DNA of 64,000 nt from an uncultured Rhodospirillales bacterium (GCA_913055735.1 CAJXKD010000001.1:2142281-2206280); one strand, 5' to 3'. Positions 43,437 through 51,909 are shown, counted from the first letter of the stretch. Numbers and translations: made by a program. The notes: a model not told the origin generated them from the letters alone.

Positions 43437-44122
43437 ACGAAAATTAATAAATTTTTAATTGTGATTTCAAATGTCATGCTCCGATGACGAGCGCTCGCTG
43501 ACATATTCGGTCTTCGGCAGGGTTATCGCATAAAGAGTGGGGTGTCTTATCGTGAAATTGTTCGCTCTTCGACGGTAGCCTATCGAAAATCCGCAGAAGA
43601 TAAACGTTTTTTTGACTGAGCCTGTGCGCCGTAAATCGGTTTCGCGTAAGCTGTTCTTCCGCTGAGAGATTGCCGAGATATGGACGGCTAAATTATCCGT
43701 TAGCCCCAAGGTCTTATACAAGAATTGAAATATCCATTAATACCGTTGAAATATCATAATGTTGTCGGAAATTGACAAATCATTCTAAAATTGTCAGAAA
43801 TTTGGCTCTCTCTGGCGGTTTTCCACAACCAATTAGGGGGTTTCCCACAATCGCTGAGTGGGACTTCCACAACTGGCTAAGGAAAGCCGCCGGCACTAAG
43901 TTTTGGACGTTCGATCTAAAACGTTCGATCTGACTTAACACATGTTAATGCCGCATCAGACGGCGTCTGCTCTTGATAGGCCCGGTTCGAAAAGAATGCC
44001 GGTTGGGATTGCTGCGTTGGGATAACGACATTCAGGCAACCTGCTTGATGGCGACGCAAACATTAAGGGGCTTCCCCCGCGTTCGTTTTTCAAGCGTAAG
44101 ATTTTAATATGAGGAGTTATTG
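43437..44122. promoter_or_regulatory. Long noncoding control region before the pilus operon
   Basis: 686 bases without a convincing gene. Its central part is AT-rich. I can see several repeated elements in order: TTGAAATATC twice (43725 and 43746, 21 bases apart), TTGTCRGAAATT twice (43762 and 43791; the first forms the inverted repeat TTGTC-N7-GACAA), three 22-bp iterons (43817-43882), ACGTTCGATCT twice (43907 and 43921), and the palindrome TTAACACATGTTAA (43935). This density of sites suggests tight control of the pilus genes that follow. Confidence 0.65.
43817..43882 (+). repeat. Three 22-bp iterons with a TTCCACAA core
   Basis: The core TTCCACAA or TTCCCACAA recurs with CACAA beginning at 43824, 43846 and 43868, that is at exactly 22-base steps (about two helix turns). 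Units begin GG and end in a YTRAG-like sequence. The first core, TTTTCCACA, also fits a relaxed DnaA box; the second has one mismatch and the third two. They are candidates for cooperative protein binding on one face of the DNA. Confidence 0.7.
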
Positions 44123-44677
44123 ATGAACCGCCTAATCAACAAAAAAGCAAAGACCATTGCCGCCCTTGGAATTGCAGCGCTTGCCGCCAGCGGCAGCGCA
44201 CACGCAGCCACCACGGGCAGCGTCCAGCTGGAAGGGACATTGGCCGCCGTTCTCGAAATCGCCGTTTCGGCCGCGTCTGCCGCGTCGAGCATCGATCTGT
44301 CGGTGGATGCGAGCTCCGGTATCACCGTGGCGACGGTTACCGAGAAGTCGAATAGCGCCGGCGGCTATACGGTTACGGTGACGTCTTCAAACCTGAGCGG
44401 TGGCGACTGCGCGACAGCGGCTCCTTGCCTTCTTGGCCAGGACGGCGACAACGACGATGAGCTGAGCTACACCATTTCCTATGATGGTGTGACGGTTTCC
44501 AGCTTCACCAACGGTGCGGCCACCGTCACCGATACGACGAGCGGCCAGACCGCTGCCGATCGTGTCAATGACGGTACGTCGGGTAAGGCCGTTCAGATTT
44601 CCTATGATGGCAGCACGTCTTTCCTGGCGGCTGATACCTATCAGGACACCCTGACGTTCACGATCGCTGCGCCCTAA
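44123..44677 (+). CDS. Chaperone-usher pilus major subunit candidate
   Basis: 184 residues. A signal peptide (AKTIAALGIAALAASGSAHA) precedes ATTGSVQLEG. The rest is beta-rich and Thr/Ser/Gly-rich with two Cys (96 and 102, in GGDCATAAPCLL) that may form a small disulfide loop. The C terminus YQDTLTFTIAAP has the alternating hydrophobic beta-strand expected of a donor-strand pilin. GAGGAG lies 6 bases before the ATG. It is the first gene after the repeat-rich control region, and a strong hairpin follows, so it is probably the most expressed subunit. Confidence 0.8.
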   Translation: MNRLINKKAKTIAALGIAALAASGSAHAATTGSVQLEGTLAAVLEIAVSAASAASSIDLSVDASSGITVATVTEKSNSAGGYTVTVTSSNLSGGDCATAAPCLLGQDGDNDDELSYTISYDGVTVSSFTNGAATVTDTTSGQTAADRVNDGTSGKAVQISYDGSTSFLAADTYQDTLTFTIAAP

Positions 44678-44691
44678 CCTTTTTGGGTAAT

Positions 44692-44717
44692 CCGGCTGCC
44701 GACATATCGGCAGCCGG
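44692..44717. other. Hairpin between the two pilus subunit genes
   Basis: A perfect 11-bp stem (CCGGCTGCCGA pairing with TCGGCAGCCGG) around a CATA loop, 15 bases after the first subunit stop and just before the AGGGAG ribosome-binding site of the next gene. No U-tract follows. It may protect the upstream mRNA from 3-prime decay or lower read-through, favouring the major subunit. Confidence 0.7.
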
Positions 44718-44732
44718 CGCAGGGAGAAGCTC

Positions 44733-45314
44733 GTGTTGAATTTCTCAAAACCTTGGGTGCTCGGTGTCGGTCTTGTCGCCATCGTTATTGCGCCTATCGT
44801 CACATCGGGTATCGTTCTGGCGGCAACCACCGGCAACCTAACGCTCGTCGGCATACAGCTTCCTATTTTCAACGTGACCTTCGAGGGTGACGGAGATTCG
44901 GACTTCGATGACGACGAAGGGTTTTCCGAGGCCTCGGGGCCGGAAGATGGTTTTTTCGTCTTTCGCTTGATGGAGCGATTCAACACCCTCGGCGGCTATA
45001 AGATCAGCGTTAGATCGCAAAACCTCTCCGACGGCCGTTGCACAATAAACGGCAACAATAAGCCCTGCGTCGTCGACGAGAATGGGGTCATTGCCCAACT
45101 ATCCTATGACTTCATTTTCGATGAGAATTTGGTCAACGAGTTCGTGGACGGGGAAGCGACGGTATCCGGCACACCTGGTGAGGATGTGGTCGGCACCCAA
45201 ATTCGCAAGGGCGAGAGGATTCGGCGGGTCCTACTCCGCCTGGACGGAGATGCGGGTCTTTTGGCCTCCCCGGACTATGCCGATACGCTTACATTCACCG
45301 TTGCTGGGCCCTAG
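44733..45314 (+). CDS. Chaperone-usher pilus minor subunit
   Basis: 193 residues from GTG with AGGGAG 6 bases before it. The signal peptide WVLGVGLVAIVIAPIVTSGI ends near VLA. It is a paralogue of the preceding subunit: ATTGNLTLVG at the mature end, GGYKISVRSQNLSDGRCTI around the first Cys (103, paired Cys 112), and the same last strand YADTLTFTVAGP. An acidic insert (DGDSDFDDDEG) is special to it. It may be an adaptor or a chain terminator. Confidence 0.78.
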   Translation: MLNFSKPWVLGVGLVAIVIAPIVTSGIVLAATTGNLTLVGIQLPIFNVTFEGDGDSDFDDDEGFSEASGPEDGFFVFRLMERFNTLGGYKISVRSQNLSDGRCTINGNNKPCVVDENGVIAQLSYDFIFDENLVNEFVDGEATVSGTPGEDVVGTQIRKGERIRRVLLRLDGDAGLLASPDYADTLTFTVAGP

Positions 45315-45379
45315 TGTCCCCATTGTCGATGGTATATCTTAAGTGATCGCTTTGGCGGTCTAGAACAATACTGAACGGG

Positions 45380-46249
45380 GTGCATCGATTTATGCAATTG
45401 GACCTAAATGCTCTTGGGCCTGCAGCGGGTGGAGGTAAGACCTTCCGGTCTCTGCATTCGTTGAAAACGTACGTCCGCCACTCTCTGAACGGGTGCCTGA
45501 AAACGCGGCCAAGATTGGCGCTCCTCTGCCTGGCGGCGAGTGTGGCCTTAATTTTCTCAGTTTCTCCCGCAACGGCATTCAACCTAATTCCCATGAGTGC
45601 CGACATGACCCCGGCGGGGGCGGACGCCACGACGACGTTCCGGGTCGTGAATAGCACCGCCGAGCCGATCGCGGTTCAAATATCCATGCATACCCGCAAG
45701 ATGGATTTGGACGGCAATGATGTTTTGACGGATGCCGAGGACGATTTCCTGGTTTTCCCGCCGCAAATGGTCCTAAACCCGAAGGAATCGCAAGTCGTCC
45801 GCCTAAAATGGATCGGGGATCAGAAACCGAGCCAAGAGATCGCACATCGTATCATTGCTGAACAGGTTCCCGTCCAATTGGCGCGCGCTGAGCGTGGCCG
45901 CGGCAACATCAATGTTCTGATCCGGTATCTCGGATCGGTTTACATCGTCCCCAAAGATGCAGAATCCGAAGTGGAAGTTGAGCAAGTTTCCGCTGTCAAG
46001 GACAGCGACGGAACGCGCCGGCTGGAAGTGATTTGCAATAACCGCGGTGGCGCACACACGCTGCTGCGGGATGCCGAACTCACTGTTTCTTCCGGAAACA
46101 GCAACGTGCAACTGGATGGAGAGCAACTCGCGTCGCTACTTGGCGCCAACATTCTGGCGGGTACGAAACGTCGTTTCTATCTGCCGTGGCCCGAAGGTCT
46201 TGCCGATGGACCCCTCGAGGCGTCGTTAAAATATACACCACAGAGATAA
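45380..46249 (+). CDS. Periplasmic pilus chaperone (PapD-like)
   Basis: 289 residues from GTG, or slightly shorter from the ATG 12 bases on. A long polar N-region precedes the signal helix PRLALLCLAASVALIFSV ending at ATA. The immunoglobulin-like first domain includes FNLIPMSADMTPAGADATTT and the donor-strand region LVFPPQMVLNPKESQVVRLKW. IAHRIIAEQVPVQL follows, with Arg as the subunit carboxylate anchor. It folds and caps pilus subunits before they reach the usher. It lies between the subunit and usher genes. Confidence 0.88.
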   Translation: MHRFMQLDLNALGPAAGGGKTFRSLHSLKTYVRHSLNGCLKTRPRLALLCLAASVALIFSVSPATAFNLIPMSADMTPAGADATTTFRVVNSTAEPIAVQISMHTRKMDLDGNDVLTDAEDDFLVFPPQMVLNPKESQVVRLKWIGDQKPSQEIAHRIIAEQVPVQLARAERGRGNINVLIRYLGSVYIVPKDAESEVEVEQVSAVKDSDGTRRLEVICNNRGGAHTLLRDAELTVSSGNSNVQLDGEQLASLLGANILAGTKRRFYLPWPEGLADGPLEASLKYTPQR

Positions 46250-46331
46250 AGTGGGGCGCAGGCCAAAAGTGCCTGCAAAAAAGTCGGCTTGTGAGGGGAA
46301 TTGTGGTTTCAATTAGAATCTACGGTACCGA

Positions 46332-48881
46332 ATGTCACGAGTGGCTTATTCAAGTCGGCTCAGATTGCTGCCAAGTTCGCGGATTGGAGGGGTTGCTCTC
46401 GCCCTATTGATCGGAGTCGTCGGCCAATCGGGATTCCCTGAGCACGCACCTGCGCAAACGAAGGAAGATTTGTTCAGGAAGGCGTTCGGCTCGAGCCCCG
46501 TCGCTACCAAGAAGACGGTCGATTTCATCTTTTTTCTCGATGGCGTGCGTCGCGGCACTTTACCGGCAACGCTCAACGCGGAAAAAGCGGACACGCGGGT
46601 CGCCCTCGACCCTTTGCTGACGCACCTCGCGCCTGTGGTGATCGAAGACGAAGTCGATCGCATTAAGTCTGCCGAGACGGCGGATGGCGAGATTTCCATC
46701 AGCTCTCTGGGAAAAGCGGGGCTCGATGTCCGTCTCGATACCGCTGAGCTCACTTTTCGGGTCGACGTTCCGATTGATCTAAGAAAAACCCTCGACGTTC
46801 CGATGCGGCAGCGCGGCGCCCCACCCCCGGTGGCCGGCATACTAGCGCCAAGAGAGCCTGTCAGCGCTTTCATCAACCTTAGGAGCAGCGTCGATTATCT
46901 GTATTACCAAGAGAATTCGACCACGCCGAATGGCCGTCAGCCGCTGCGGGCGGATTTGGATGGTGCCGTTAACCTAAATGATTATGTCTTGGAGGCTTTT
47001 GGTTCGTATACCGAGGACGACGATCGTCCCTGGCAACGAAGCAACGTTCGTCTCATTCACGATCTGCCCGAGGACAGGCTTCGCGTCACGGCTGGGGACT
47101 TGTCCTACCCGGTTACCGGTTACCAAGGCTTCCGGGCGATGGGCGGTATTACGTTGGCCCGCAATTTCGCGCTTCAGCCTTATCGCGTTACTCAGCCGGT
47201 CAGCCAGCAGGAGATACTGCTTAGGACGCCGTCGACAGTAGAGATTTTTCTAAACGGGCAAGCCTATCGCCGGCTTCGGCTGCCGGCCGGGCCGTTTAAC
47301 CTAAGGGACCTTCCGTTTGCGGCGGGCGTCAATAACGTCAGATTGAAGATTACGAGCGATACCGGAGAAGTTGAGGAGATCGAAGTGCCGTTTTTCTTCG
47401 ATAGCCAACTCCTGGCGCCGGGGGAATCAGATTTCGCGGTCAGTTTCGGATTGCCTTCCTATACCGAGGACGGTCTGCGGAAATATCGAACTTCAACCCC
47501 GTTCGCGTCAGGCCTCTACCGGCAAGGCATAACCGACTTCTTGACCCTTGGGGCCAATCTGCAAGGCGACAAGGATCAGCAGATTTTGGGCTTGGAGTCG
47601 ACCTGGGCGACCGCCTTGGGAAATTTTGGCAGCACGCTCGCAACGAGCCGTACGGATTTGGTCGATCCCGATTTTGCGTTTCAGGTAAATTATCGATACG
47701 CCGACCCAACGGAGGGAAACAAGAACAGGCATCAATTCAATGCCCAGGTTGAGTATGTCGGATACCGATTTGCGCGGATTGGTACGTTGGAGCCGGAAAA
47801 CGAAGAACCTTGGTCGTTGTCTGGGCGCTATAGCCGGTCACTGCCCTACGATATATCGCTTGGGGTAGGGGCTTCCTATTACCTGGGACGGAGCGATCTC
47901 GAGAATAGCAATAGCGTGAGTCTGTTTATCGGAAAGAATTTCAGCGGCGGCCAAACGCTTCGTCTGGATATCGAGCGGGAGGAAAATTCCGACGGGTCGA
48001 TCGATGCGCGTGCCTTTCTGAGTTTGACGTGGCGTTTGAGCGACTCAGGTCATACCTTCCGGTTGGACCGCGATACCTCCGACCGGTCGACACGTTTTCA
48101 ATGGCAGCGGACACCCCGCTATCCCGTCGGCGACGTTCAGGCATCCGTGAGCATAGATGAATCGCCGGCAGCGCATGATTTGAATGGGAGCGTTAGTTAC
48201 ACCGGATCGCGCGGACGCATCTCGATGGATCATGACGTTACCAGTCCACGTGACGAAAATGCGAATTCCGAAGGGCGCTCCCAAGTTCGTGTCGCTACGG
48301 CCATCGCATTTGCCGGCGGCAAAGTGGCCCTATCCCGCCCCATCTCGAACAGCTTTGCCATTGTCAGCCCACATCCGCAATTGAAGAACCAGAAGATCGG
48401 CATCGATCCGATAGGAGACCGCTATAGGTCGGAGATTGACACCTTTGGATCCGCCGTCATACCCGACTTGTCACCTTATCAACGCCGCGTCCTGACCGTT
48501 GAAGCGCCGGACTTGCCGCTGGGCTATGATCTTGGCGGGGCAGTGTTCACGGTCGAACCAACTTACAAAAGCGGGACGGCGATATCCGTCGGTACGGACG
48601 CTACGGTCATCGGCCGCGGTACACTTACGGCTATTGACGGTAGGGTGCTCTCTTTACAGGCCGGCGAGATATTCTCGTTGGATCGTCCGAACGATCCCGC
48701 AATTACATTCTTTACCAATCGCAAAGGCCGCTTCGTCATCGAAGGCTTGCGACCGGGCACCTACCGGGTCGAAATGTTCCTGGCACGCGAGGCGGTACTC
48801 CAGATTACAATACCAGAAGATGCGAGCGGCCTATATGAACTTGGCTCGTTCACGCTGCCTATAGAGGTGCAAAAGAAATGA
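46332..48881 (+). CDS. Outer-membrane pilus usher
   Basis: 849 residues. After the signal region (IGGVALALLIGVVGQSG) an N-terminal periplasmic domain begins VDFIFFLDGVRRGTLPA. The beta-barrel with its plug runs through PWQRSNVRLIHDLPEDRLRV and DLSYPVTGYQGFRAMGGITL, with LRTPSTVEIFLNGQAYRRLR in the middle domain. The C-terminal domains end in a carboxypeptidase-regulatory-like fold (NRKGRFVIEGLRPGTYRVEM). It is distant from FimD/PapC and fits the archaic or alternative chaperone-usher groups. It threads the pilus through the outer membrane. Its stop overlaps the tip gene. Confidence 0.88.
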   Translation: MSRVAYSSRLRLLPSSRIGGVALALLIGVVGQSGFPEHAPAQTKEDLFRKAFGSSPVATKKTVDFIFFLDGVRRGTLPATLNAEKADTRVALDPLLTHLAPVVIEDEVDRIKSAETADGEISISSLGKAGLDVRLDTAELTFRVDVPIDLRKTLDVPMRQRGAPPPVAGILAPREPVSAFINLRSSVDYLYYQENSTTPNGRQPLRADLDGAVNLNDYVLEAFGSYTEDDDRPWQRSNVRLIHDLPEDRLRVTAGDLSYPVTGYQGFRAMGGITLARNFALQPYRVTQPVSQQEILLRTPSTVEIFLNGQAYRRLRLPAGPFNLRDLPFAAGVNNVRLKITSDTGEVEEIEVPFFFDSQLLAPGESDFAVSFGLPSYTEDGLRKYRTSTPFASGLYRQGITDFLTLGANLQGDKDQQILGLESTWATALGNFGSTLATSRTDLVDPDFAFQVNYRYADPTEGNKNRHQFNAQVEYVGYRFARIGTLEPENEEPWSLSGRYSRSLPYDISLGVGASYYLGRSDLENSNSVSLFIGKNFSGGQTLRLDIEREENSDGSIDARAFLSLTWRLSDSGHTFRLDRDTSDRSTRFQWQRTPRYPVGDVQASVSIDESPAAHDLNGSVSYTGSRGRISMDHDVTSPRDENANSEGRSQVRVATAIAFAGGKVALSRPISNSFAIVSPHPQLKNQKIGIDPIGDRYRSEIDTFGSAVIPDLSPYQRRVLTVEAPDLPLGYDLGGAVFTVEPTYKSGTAISVGTDATVIGRGTLTAIDGRVLSLQAGEIFSLDRPNDPAITFFTNRKGRFVIEGLRPGTYRVEMFLAREAVLQITIPEDASGLYELGSFTLPIEVQKK

Positions 48882-49909
48882 AAATACCTTTTAATAACAA
48901 CGCTTTAAACGAATTTCATACTGCGCGGCAGATAACGATCTTGTTCTCTGGATTGCTCGTCGGGATCACGCTCTTGGCTACGTCGCAAGTGTTCGGGCGC
49001 GGTGGTGGAGGCCATGGTGGTGGCGGGCGGGATTGCGATCTTGAGTTGAAACAACTCGAAGATGTGCATTGGAATGCCGGTGGGAACGGCCGCTACAATG
49101 TGTTCGACGTGACACGCTATACGCAGACGGAAAGGTTCGAAGTCAAAAACGACGATGATGACGGTTGCAACATGTTCGTCGGCATTTCCGGGGGGCGGAG
49201 CTGGTATTCCGGCAAACGGCACATGAGCCGATATGGACGGTACTTGTCCTATCAGATCTACGATACGACGGCGCTGTCGAACGTTCTCAAGGACGTTCCT
49301 TACGCCAACTCCAACGAAGTACTTTCGGGAACATTTTCCGACAACGATGAAGATGCACGAATTTCTCTAAATTATGTGGTCACGATTGATCCGCTCCAAA
49401 TCGTGCCGCCAGGCACCTATCGCGACAGAGTGGAGGTCACGGCCTATAGCGGCTCCGTGCAAAATTACGACGATCATGATGACAAGTACGTGGACATCGA
49501 AGCCCAAATCCCGTCGACGATCGAATTGTCGCTGGTTGATTCCGGTAATCCGTTTGATGCGAATTTTACCAGTAGGGTGTTGGATTTCGGCACCTTCGAA
49601 GAGGGCGAGCAACTTGGCTTCGATATCCGGGTCCGGTCCAATCAGAGCTATAAAGTTGAAATCGATTCCGTGAACAACGGCAAGATGCAGCTCCAAGGCA
49701 CGACGGAAGACTTCGAAATTCCATACACATTGACGATCGGCGGAGCGACCGTTGATTTGCGGGGCAGCCCGATTGTCGCGCGGGGGTGGGGTACGACGGA
49801 TGTGGACGGCGATCGGCACAATGCCGTTGTGACCGTCGGTTCGGTCGATGTGGGCCTGGCGGGCACCTATCGCGATCTGCTTGTTATCTCAATCATCAAT
49901 TCGCACTAG
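48878..49909 (+). CDS. Two-domain pilus tip protein (candidate adhesin)
   Basis: 343 residues. The signal region ITILFSGLLVGITLLATSQV is followed by a Gly-rich linker (GRGGGGHGGGGRD). Two similar beta-rich halves then appear, each ending with the same strand pattern: PPGTYRDRVEVTAYSG in the first and LAGTYRDLLVISIINSH in the second. Two domains, the last place in the operon, and ATGA overlap with the usher make a tip adhesin likely, as in Csu-type pili. Receptor unknown. Confidence 0.8.
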   Translation: MKIPFNNNALNEFHTARQITILFSGLLVGITLLATSQVFGRGGGGHGGGGRDCDLELKQLEDVHWNAGGNGRYNVFDVTRYTQTERFEVKNDDDDGCNMFVGISGGRSWYSGKRHMSRYGRYLSYQIYDTTALSNVLKDVPYANSNEVLSGTFSDNDEDARISLNYVVTIDPLQIVPPGTYRDRVEVTAYSGSVQNYDDHDDKYVDIEAQIPSTIELSLVDSGNPFDANFTSRVLDFGTFEEGEQLGFDIRVRSNQSYKVEIDSVNNGKMQLQGTTEDFEIPYTLTIGGATVDLRGSPIVARGWGTTDVDGDRHNAVVTVGSVDVGLAGTYRDLLVISIINSH

Positions 49910-50044
49910 CACCGGTCATACGCCCGCCGCCGTGAAGATGTGCGGCAGTTGTGTCTGATCCTAGTATTTCGGCGAGAAAGTGGCGCCCCGTTCGAACTCT
50001 GTTCGAACTCATTTATGAATTGGGAGGCGGCCATTCCTGAAAGA

Positions 50045-50120
50045 ATGGCGCCCCCAAGGGGGTTCGAACCCCTGTTTCCGGCGTGAGAGGCCAGCGTCCT
50101 AGGCCACTAGACGATGGGGG
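50045..50120 (-). tRNA. tRNA-Glu (anticodon CTC)
   Basis: A complete cloverleaf on the minus strand: acceptor GCCCCCA with TGGGGGC, anticodon stem CTGGC/GCCGG around loop CTCTCAC (anticodon CTC), T-arm with TTCGAAC, discriminator G and encoded CCA. It lies after the pilus operon. I see no duplicated 3-prime end nearby that would mark an integration site. Confidence 0.95.
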
Positions 50121-50241
50121 CGGCGCTTTTCAGGAAGGCGCTACTCTTACATGAGGACCGCCCCCTCAATCAAGCAAATCCCACAGGATCTCCAGTTTTC
50201 CGTTTTTTGCGGCCAAGCCCCGAACCCACGCGTTTTTCGGG

Positions 50242-50255
50242 TTAACGCATGTTAA
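50242..50255. promoter_or_regulatory. TTAAC-N4-GTTAA palindrome shared with the pilus control region
   Basis: TTAACGCATGTTAATGCC here and TTAACACATGTTAATGCC at 43935 differ by one base in 18. Both are noncoding and lie 100-200 bases before a plus-strand start. The arms resemble CtrA half-sites, but the spacing between TTAA boxes is 6 and not the usual 7. Confidence 0.55.
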
Positions 50256-50367
50256 TGCCCACCCATACCGGGTGTGTTTTGATTGCTTCCAGTTCGCGAC
50301 GGCAACCAAAGACGATCAGAGACGACACGTTTCACCGGCTGGCGCGGACAACGGAAAGGAGAGAACT

Positions 50368-50550
50368 ATGCTCAAATGGGCATTGATATTTCTAGTGGTC
50401 GCCATCGTTGCCGCCCTGTTCGGGTTTACCGGCATCGCGGTCGTTGCGGCCGACATCGCGAAGATCATCTTCGTCATCGCCTTGGTGCTGTTGGCGATCT
50501 CTTTGATCGCCGGTCTCGCCACCGGGCGCCGGCCTCCGCTGGCAGCGTAA
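50368..50550 (+). CDS. DUF1328 small membrane protein
   Basis: 60 residues, nearly all in two membrane helices: [20 protein letters not shown] and [20 protein letters not shown], ending in a basic tail (TGRRPPLAA). This is the YtjA/DUF1328 family, common in Proteobacteria and linked by expression data to envelope or osmotic stress. AAGGAGAG lies 4 bases before the ATG. A longer frame upstream is not protein-like. Confidence 0.9.
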   Translation: MLKWALIFLVVAIVAALFGFTGIAVVAADIAKIIFVIALVLLAISLIAGLATGRRPPLAA

Positions 50551-50603
50551 ACAGCTCCGAAACGGCGACTTAACCCTATCATCAACAACAGAGGAAACTT
50601 GTT

Positions 50604-51053
50604 ATGTCTATCAAGCTCACGAAGAACACGCTCCGTCTCACCGCTGCCGCTGCCCTGCTGATGGGCACTACGGCGCTGACCGCCTCGGCGTTTGCCGACG
50701 CTTCCGATATGAAGCGCGAAATTTCCGAGGCCTACGAGCAGGTGAAGGACTATTCGGTCGAGAAGAAGAACGACCTGGCAGCGTGGTTCGAGGAGCGTGG
50801 CGACGAGATTGCGGCCAAGATGGAAGATATCGAGGACGGTCTCGAGAACGCCAGTGATGCGACCAAGGAAGAATGGGAAGACGCCAAGCAGGCGCTTTCC
50901 GAAAAAATGGACGTAGCTAAGGAAAAAACCGAGGAGATGGCAGACGCTTCCAATGATGCTTGGGAAGATACCAAGGAGGGCGCGGCCGATGCCTATCGCG
51001 ACCTTGAAGAAAATGCCGCTGATGTCTTCGAGCGATTCAAAGACAAAAGCTAA
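50604..51053 (+). CDS. Secreted amphipathic helical protein (apolipoprotein-like)
   Basis: 149 residues. A signal peptide (LRLTAAAALLMGTTALTASA) ends near AFA. The mature part is almost entirely charged amphipathic helix in about 11-residue periods: ATKEEWEDAKQALSEKMDVA and AKEKTEEMADASNDAWEDTK. It is rich in Glu, Asp, Lys and Ala, like LEA or apolipoprotein-type stress proteins. AGAGGAAAC precedes the ATG. It lies 53 bases after the DUF1328 gene and may belong to the same stress-response unit. Confidence 0.82.
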   Translation: MSIKLTKNTLRLTAAAALLMGTTALTASAFADASDMKREISEAYEQVKDYSVEKKNDLAAWFEERGDEIAAKMEDIEDGLENASDATKEEWEDAKQALSEKMDVAKEKTEEMADASNDAWEDTKEGAADAYRDLEENAADVFERFKDKS

Positions 51054-51108
51054 TAGCGGTTAATCCGAAACCAAGCTACAAGCTACTCCTGATGCGGGGC
51101 GCTTCTTC

Positions 51109-51558
51109 TTAGGGGCGCCCCGTCGCCGTTCGGACCTCGATTTCGCGGAAGCGGCCAGTGGCCGGATCGATGAGATGGGCCGACGTCTCTCTCGCGTGAC
51201 CGTTGACGACCGATGTGATCACCCAGACCAATTCCGGTTCGAAGGCGAGGGAGAGGTCCGTCTCCGACGGCAGGGAACCATGGTCGGGATGAGAATGGAA
51301 ATGGCCGATCAGGCGGTCGCCGTTTCCGGCGGCCCGCAACTCGCGCATCAGGTTGATACGGGCCTGTGGGTCCACCTCGAAGCGGTCATGAGCCTGGCTT
51401 TCGATGACATTGCGGGTCGGCACTACCCGGGATACCCAGAAATCATCCTCCCCACCGCCGGTTCCGACCAGCAAGCCGCATGCTTCGTTGGGATAGGCCG
51501 CTTCGGCGGCATCACTGAGCGTATCGATCTGATCCGGCGTGAACAGAATGGTCGGCAT
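51109..51558 (-). CDS. JAMM/MPN+ family metallopeptidase (Mov34/PAD-1-like)
   Basis: 149 residues. The complete JAMM motif is present: Glu25 in YPNEACGLL, then His88-Ser-His90, Ser98 and Asp101 in GHFHSHPDHGSLPSETD. These residues bind one zinc and the catalytic water. Bacterial members cut isopeptide or C-terminal bonds, for example of ThiS/MoaD-like ubiquitin-fold sulfur carriers. No such carrier gene is in view. It follows the membrane-anchored small gene by 15 bases. Confidence 0.92.
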   Translation of the reverse strand: MPTILFTPDQIDTLSDAAEAAYPNEACGLLVGTGGGEDDFWVSRVVPTRNVIESQAHDRFEVDPQARINLMRELRAAGNGDRLIGHFHSHPDHGSLPSETDLSLAFEPELVWVITSVVNGHARETSAHLIDPATGRFREIEVRTATGRP

Positions 51559-51573
51559 ATCTCTATCCGGCCG

Positions 51574-51909
51574 CTATTCGGATGCTCTGGCGGCGGGTTG
51601 GAGGCGCAAGATACTCGTGACCGCGCCGCTGACCGGGTCGGCGAACAGAACGCGTTCGCCCTCCGTACCGCCGCTGAGGACGATGACGAGCCGGTCACCC
51701 GCCGGGAAAGTGAAAGTCACGGTCTCGCCGGGCAGCAACGGCACGTCCACGATGCCGGTTCCGCCCGGGGCGGGGCGGACGATGGTGGTCTCGTCTTTCC
51801 CGCCGGTCGTAGACTTACGGGCGATGCCCCAGCCGACGGCAATCAGGCCAAGAACGATCAGCACGCCCATGACGGCAACCAGTGTGACTAAGGCCTTGTG
51901 AACACCCAT
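51574..51909 (-). CDS. Membrane-anchored protein of unknown function
   Basis: 111 residues. One N-terminal membrane helix (LVTLVAVMGVLIVLGLIAVG) anchors a beta-rich periplasmic domain (PGETVTFTFPAGDRLVIVLS) of a type seen beside rluD in Alphaproteobacteria. I do not know a function. It is divergent from rluD with only 23 bases between starts and precedes the JAMM peptidase gene. Confidence 0.82.
   Translation of the reverse strand: MGVHKALVTLVAVMGVLIVLGLIAVGWGIARKSTTGGKDETTIVRPAPGGTGIVDVPLLPGETVTFTFPAGDRLVIVLSGGTEGERVLFADPVSGAVTSILRLQPAARASE

Noticed and set aside
43817..43882. CRISPR array or plasmid iterons
   Set aside because: Only three short units with no conserved repeat separated by unique spacers, no cas genes, and no replication initiator gene nearby.
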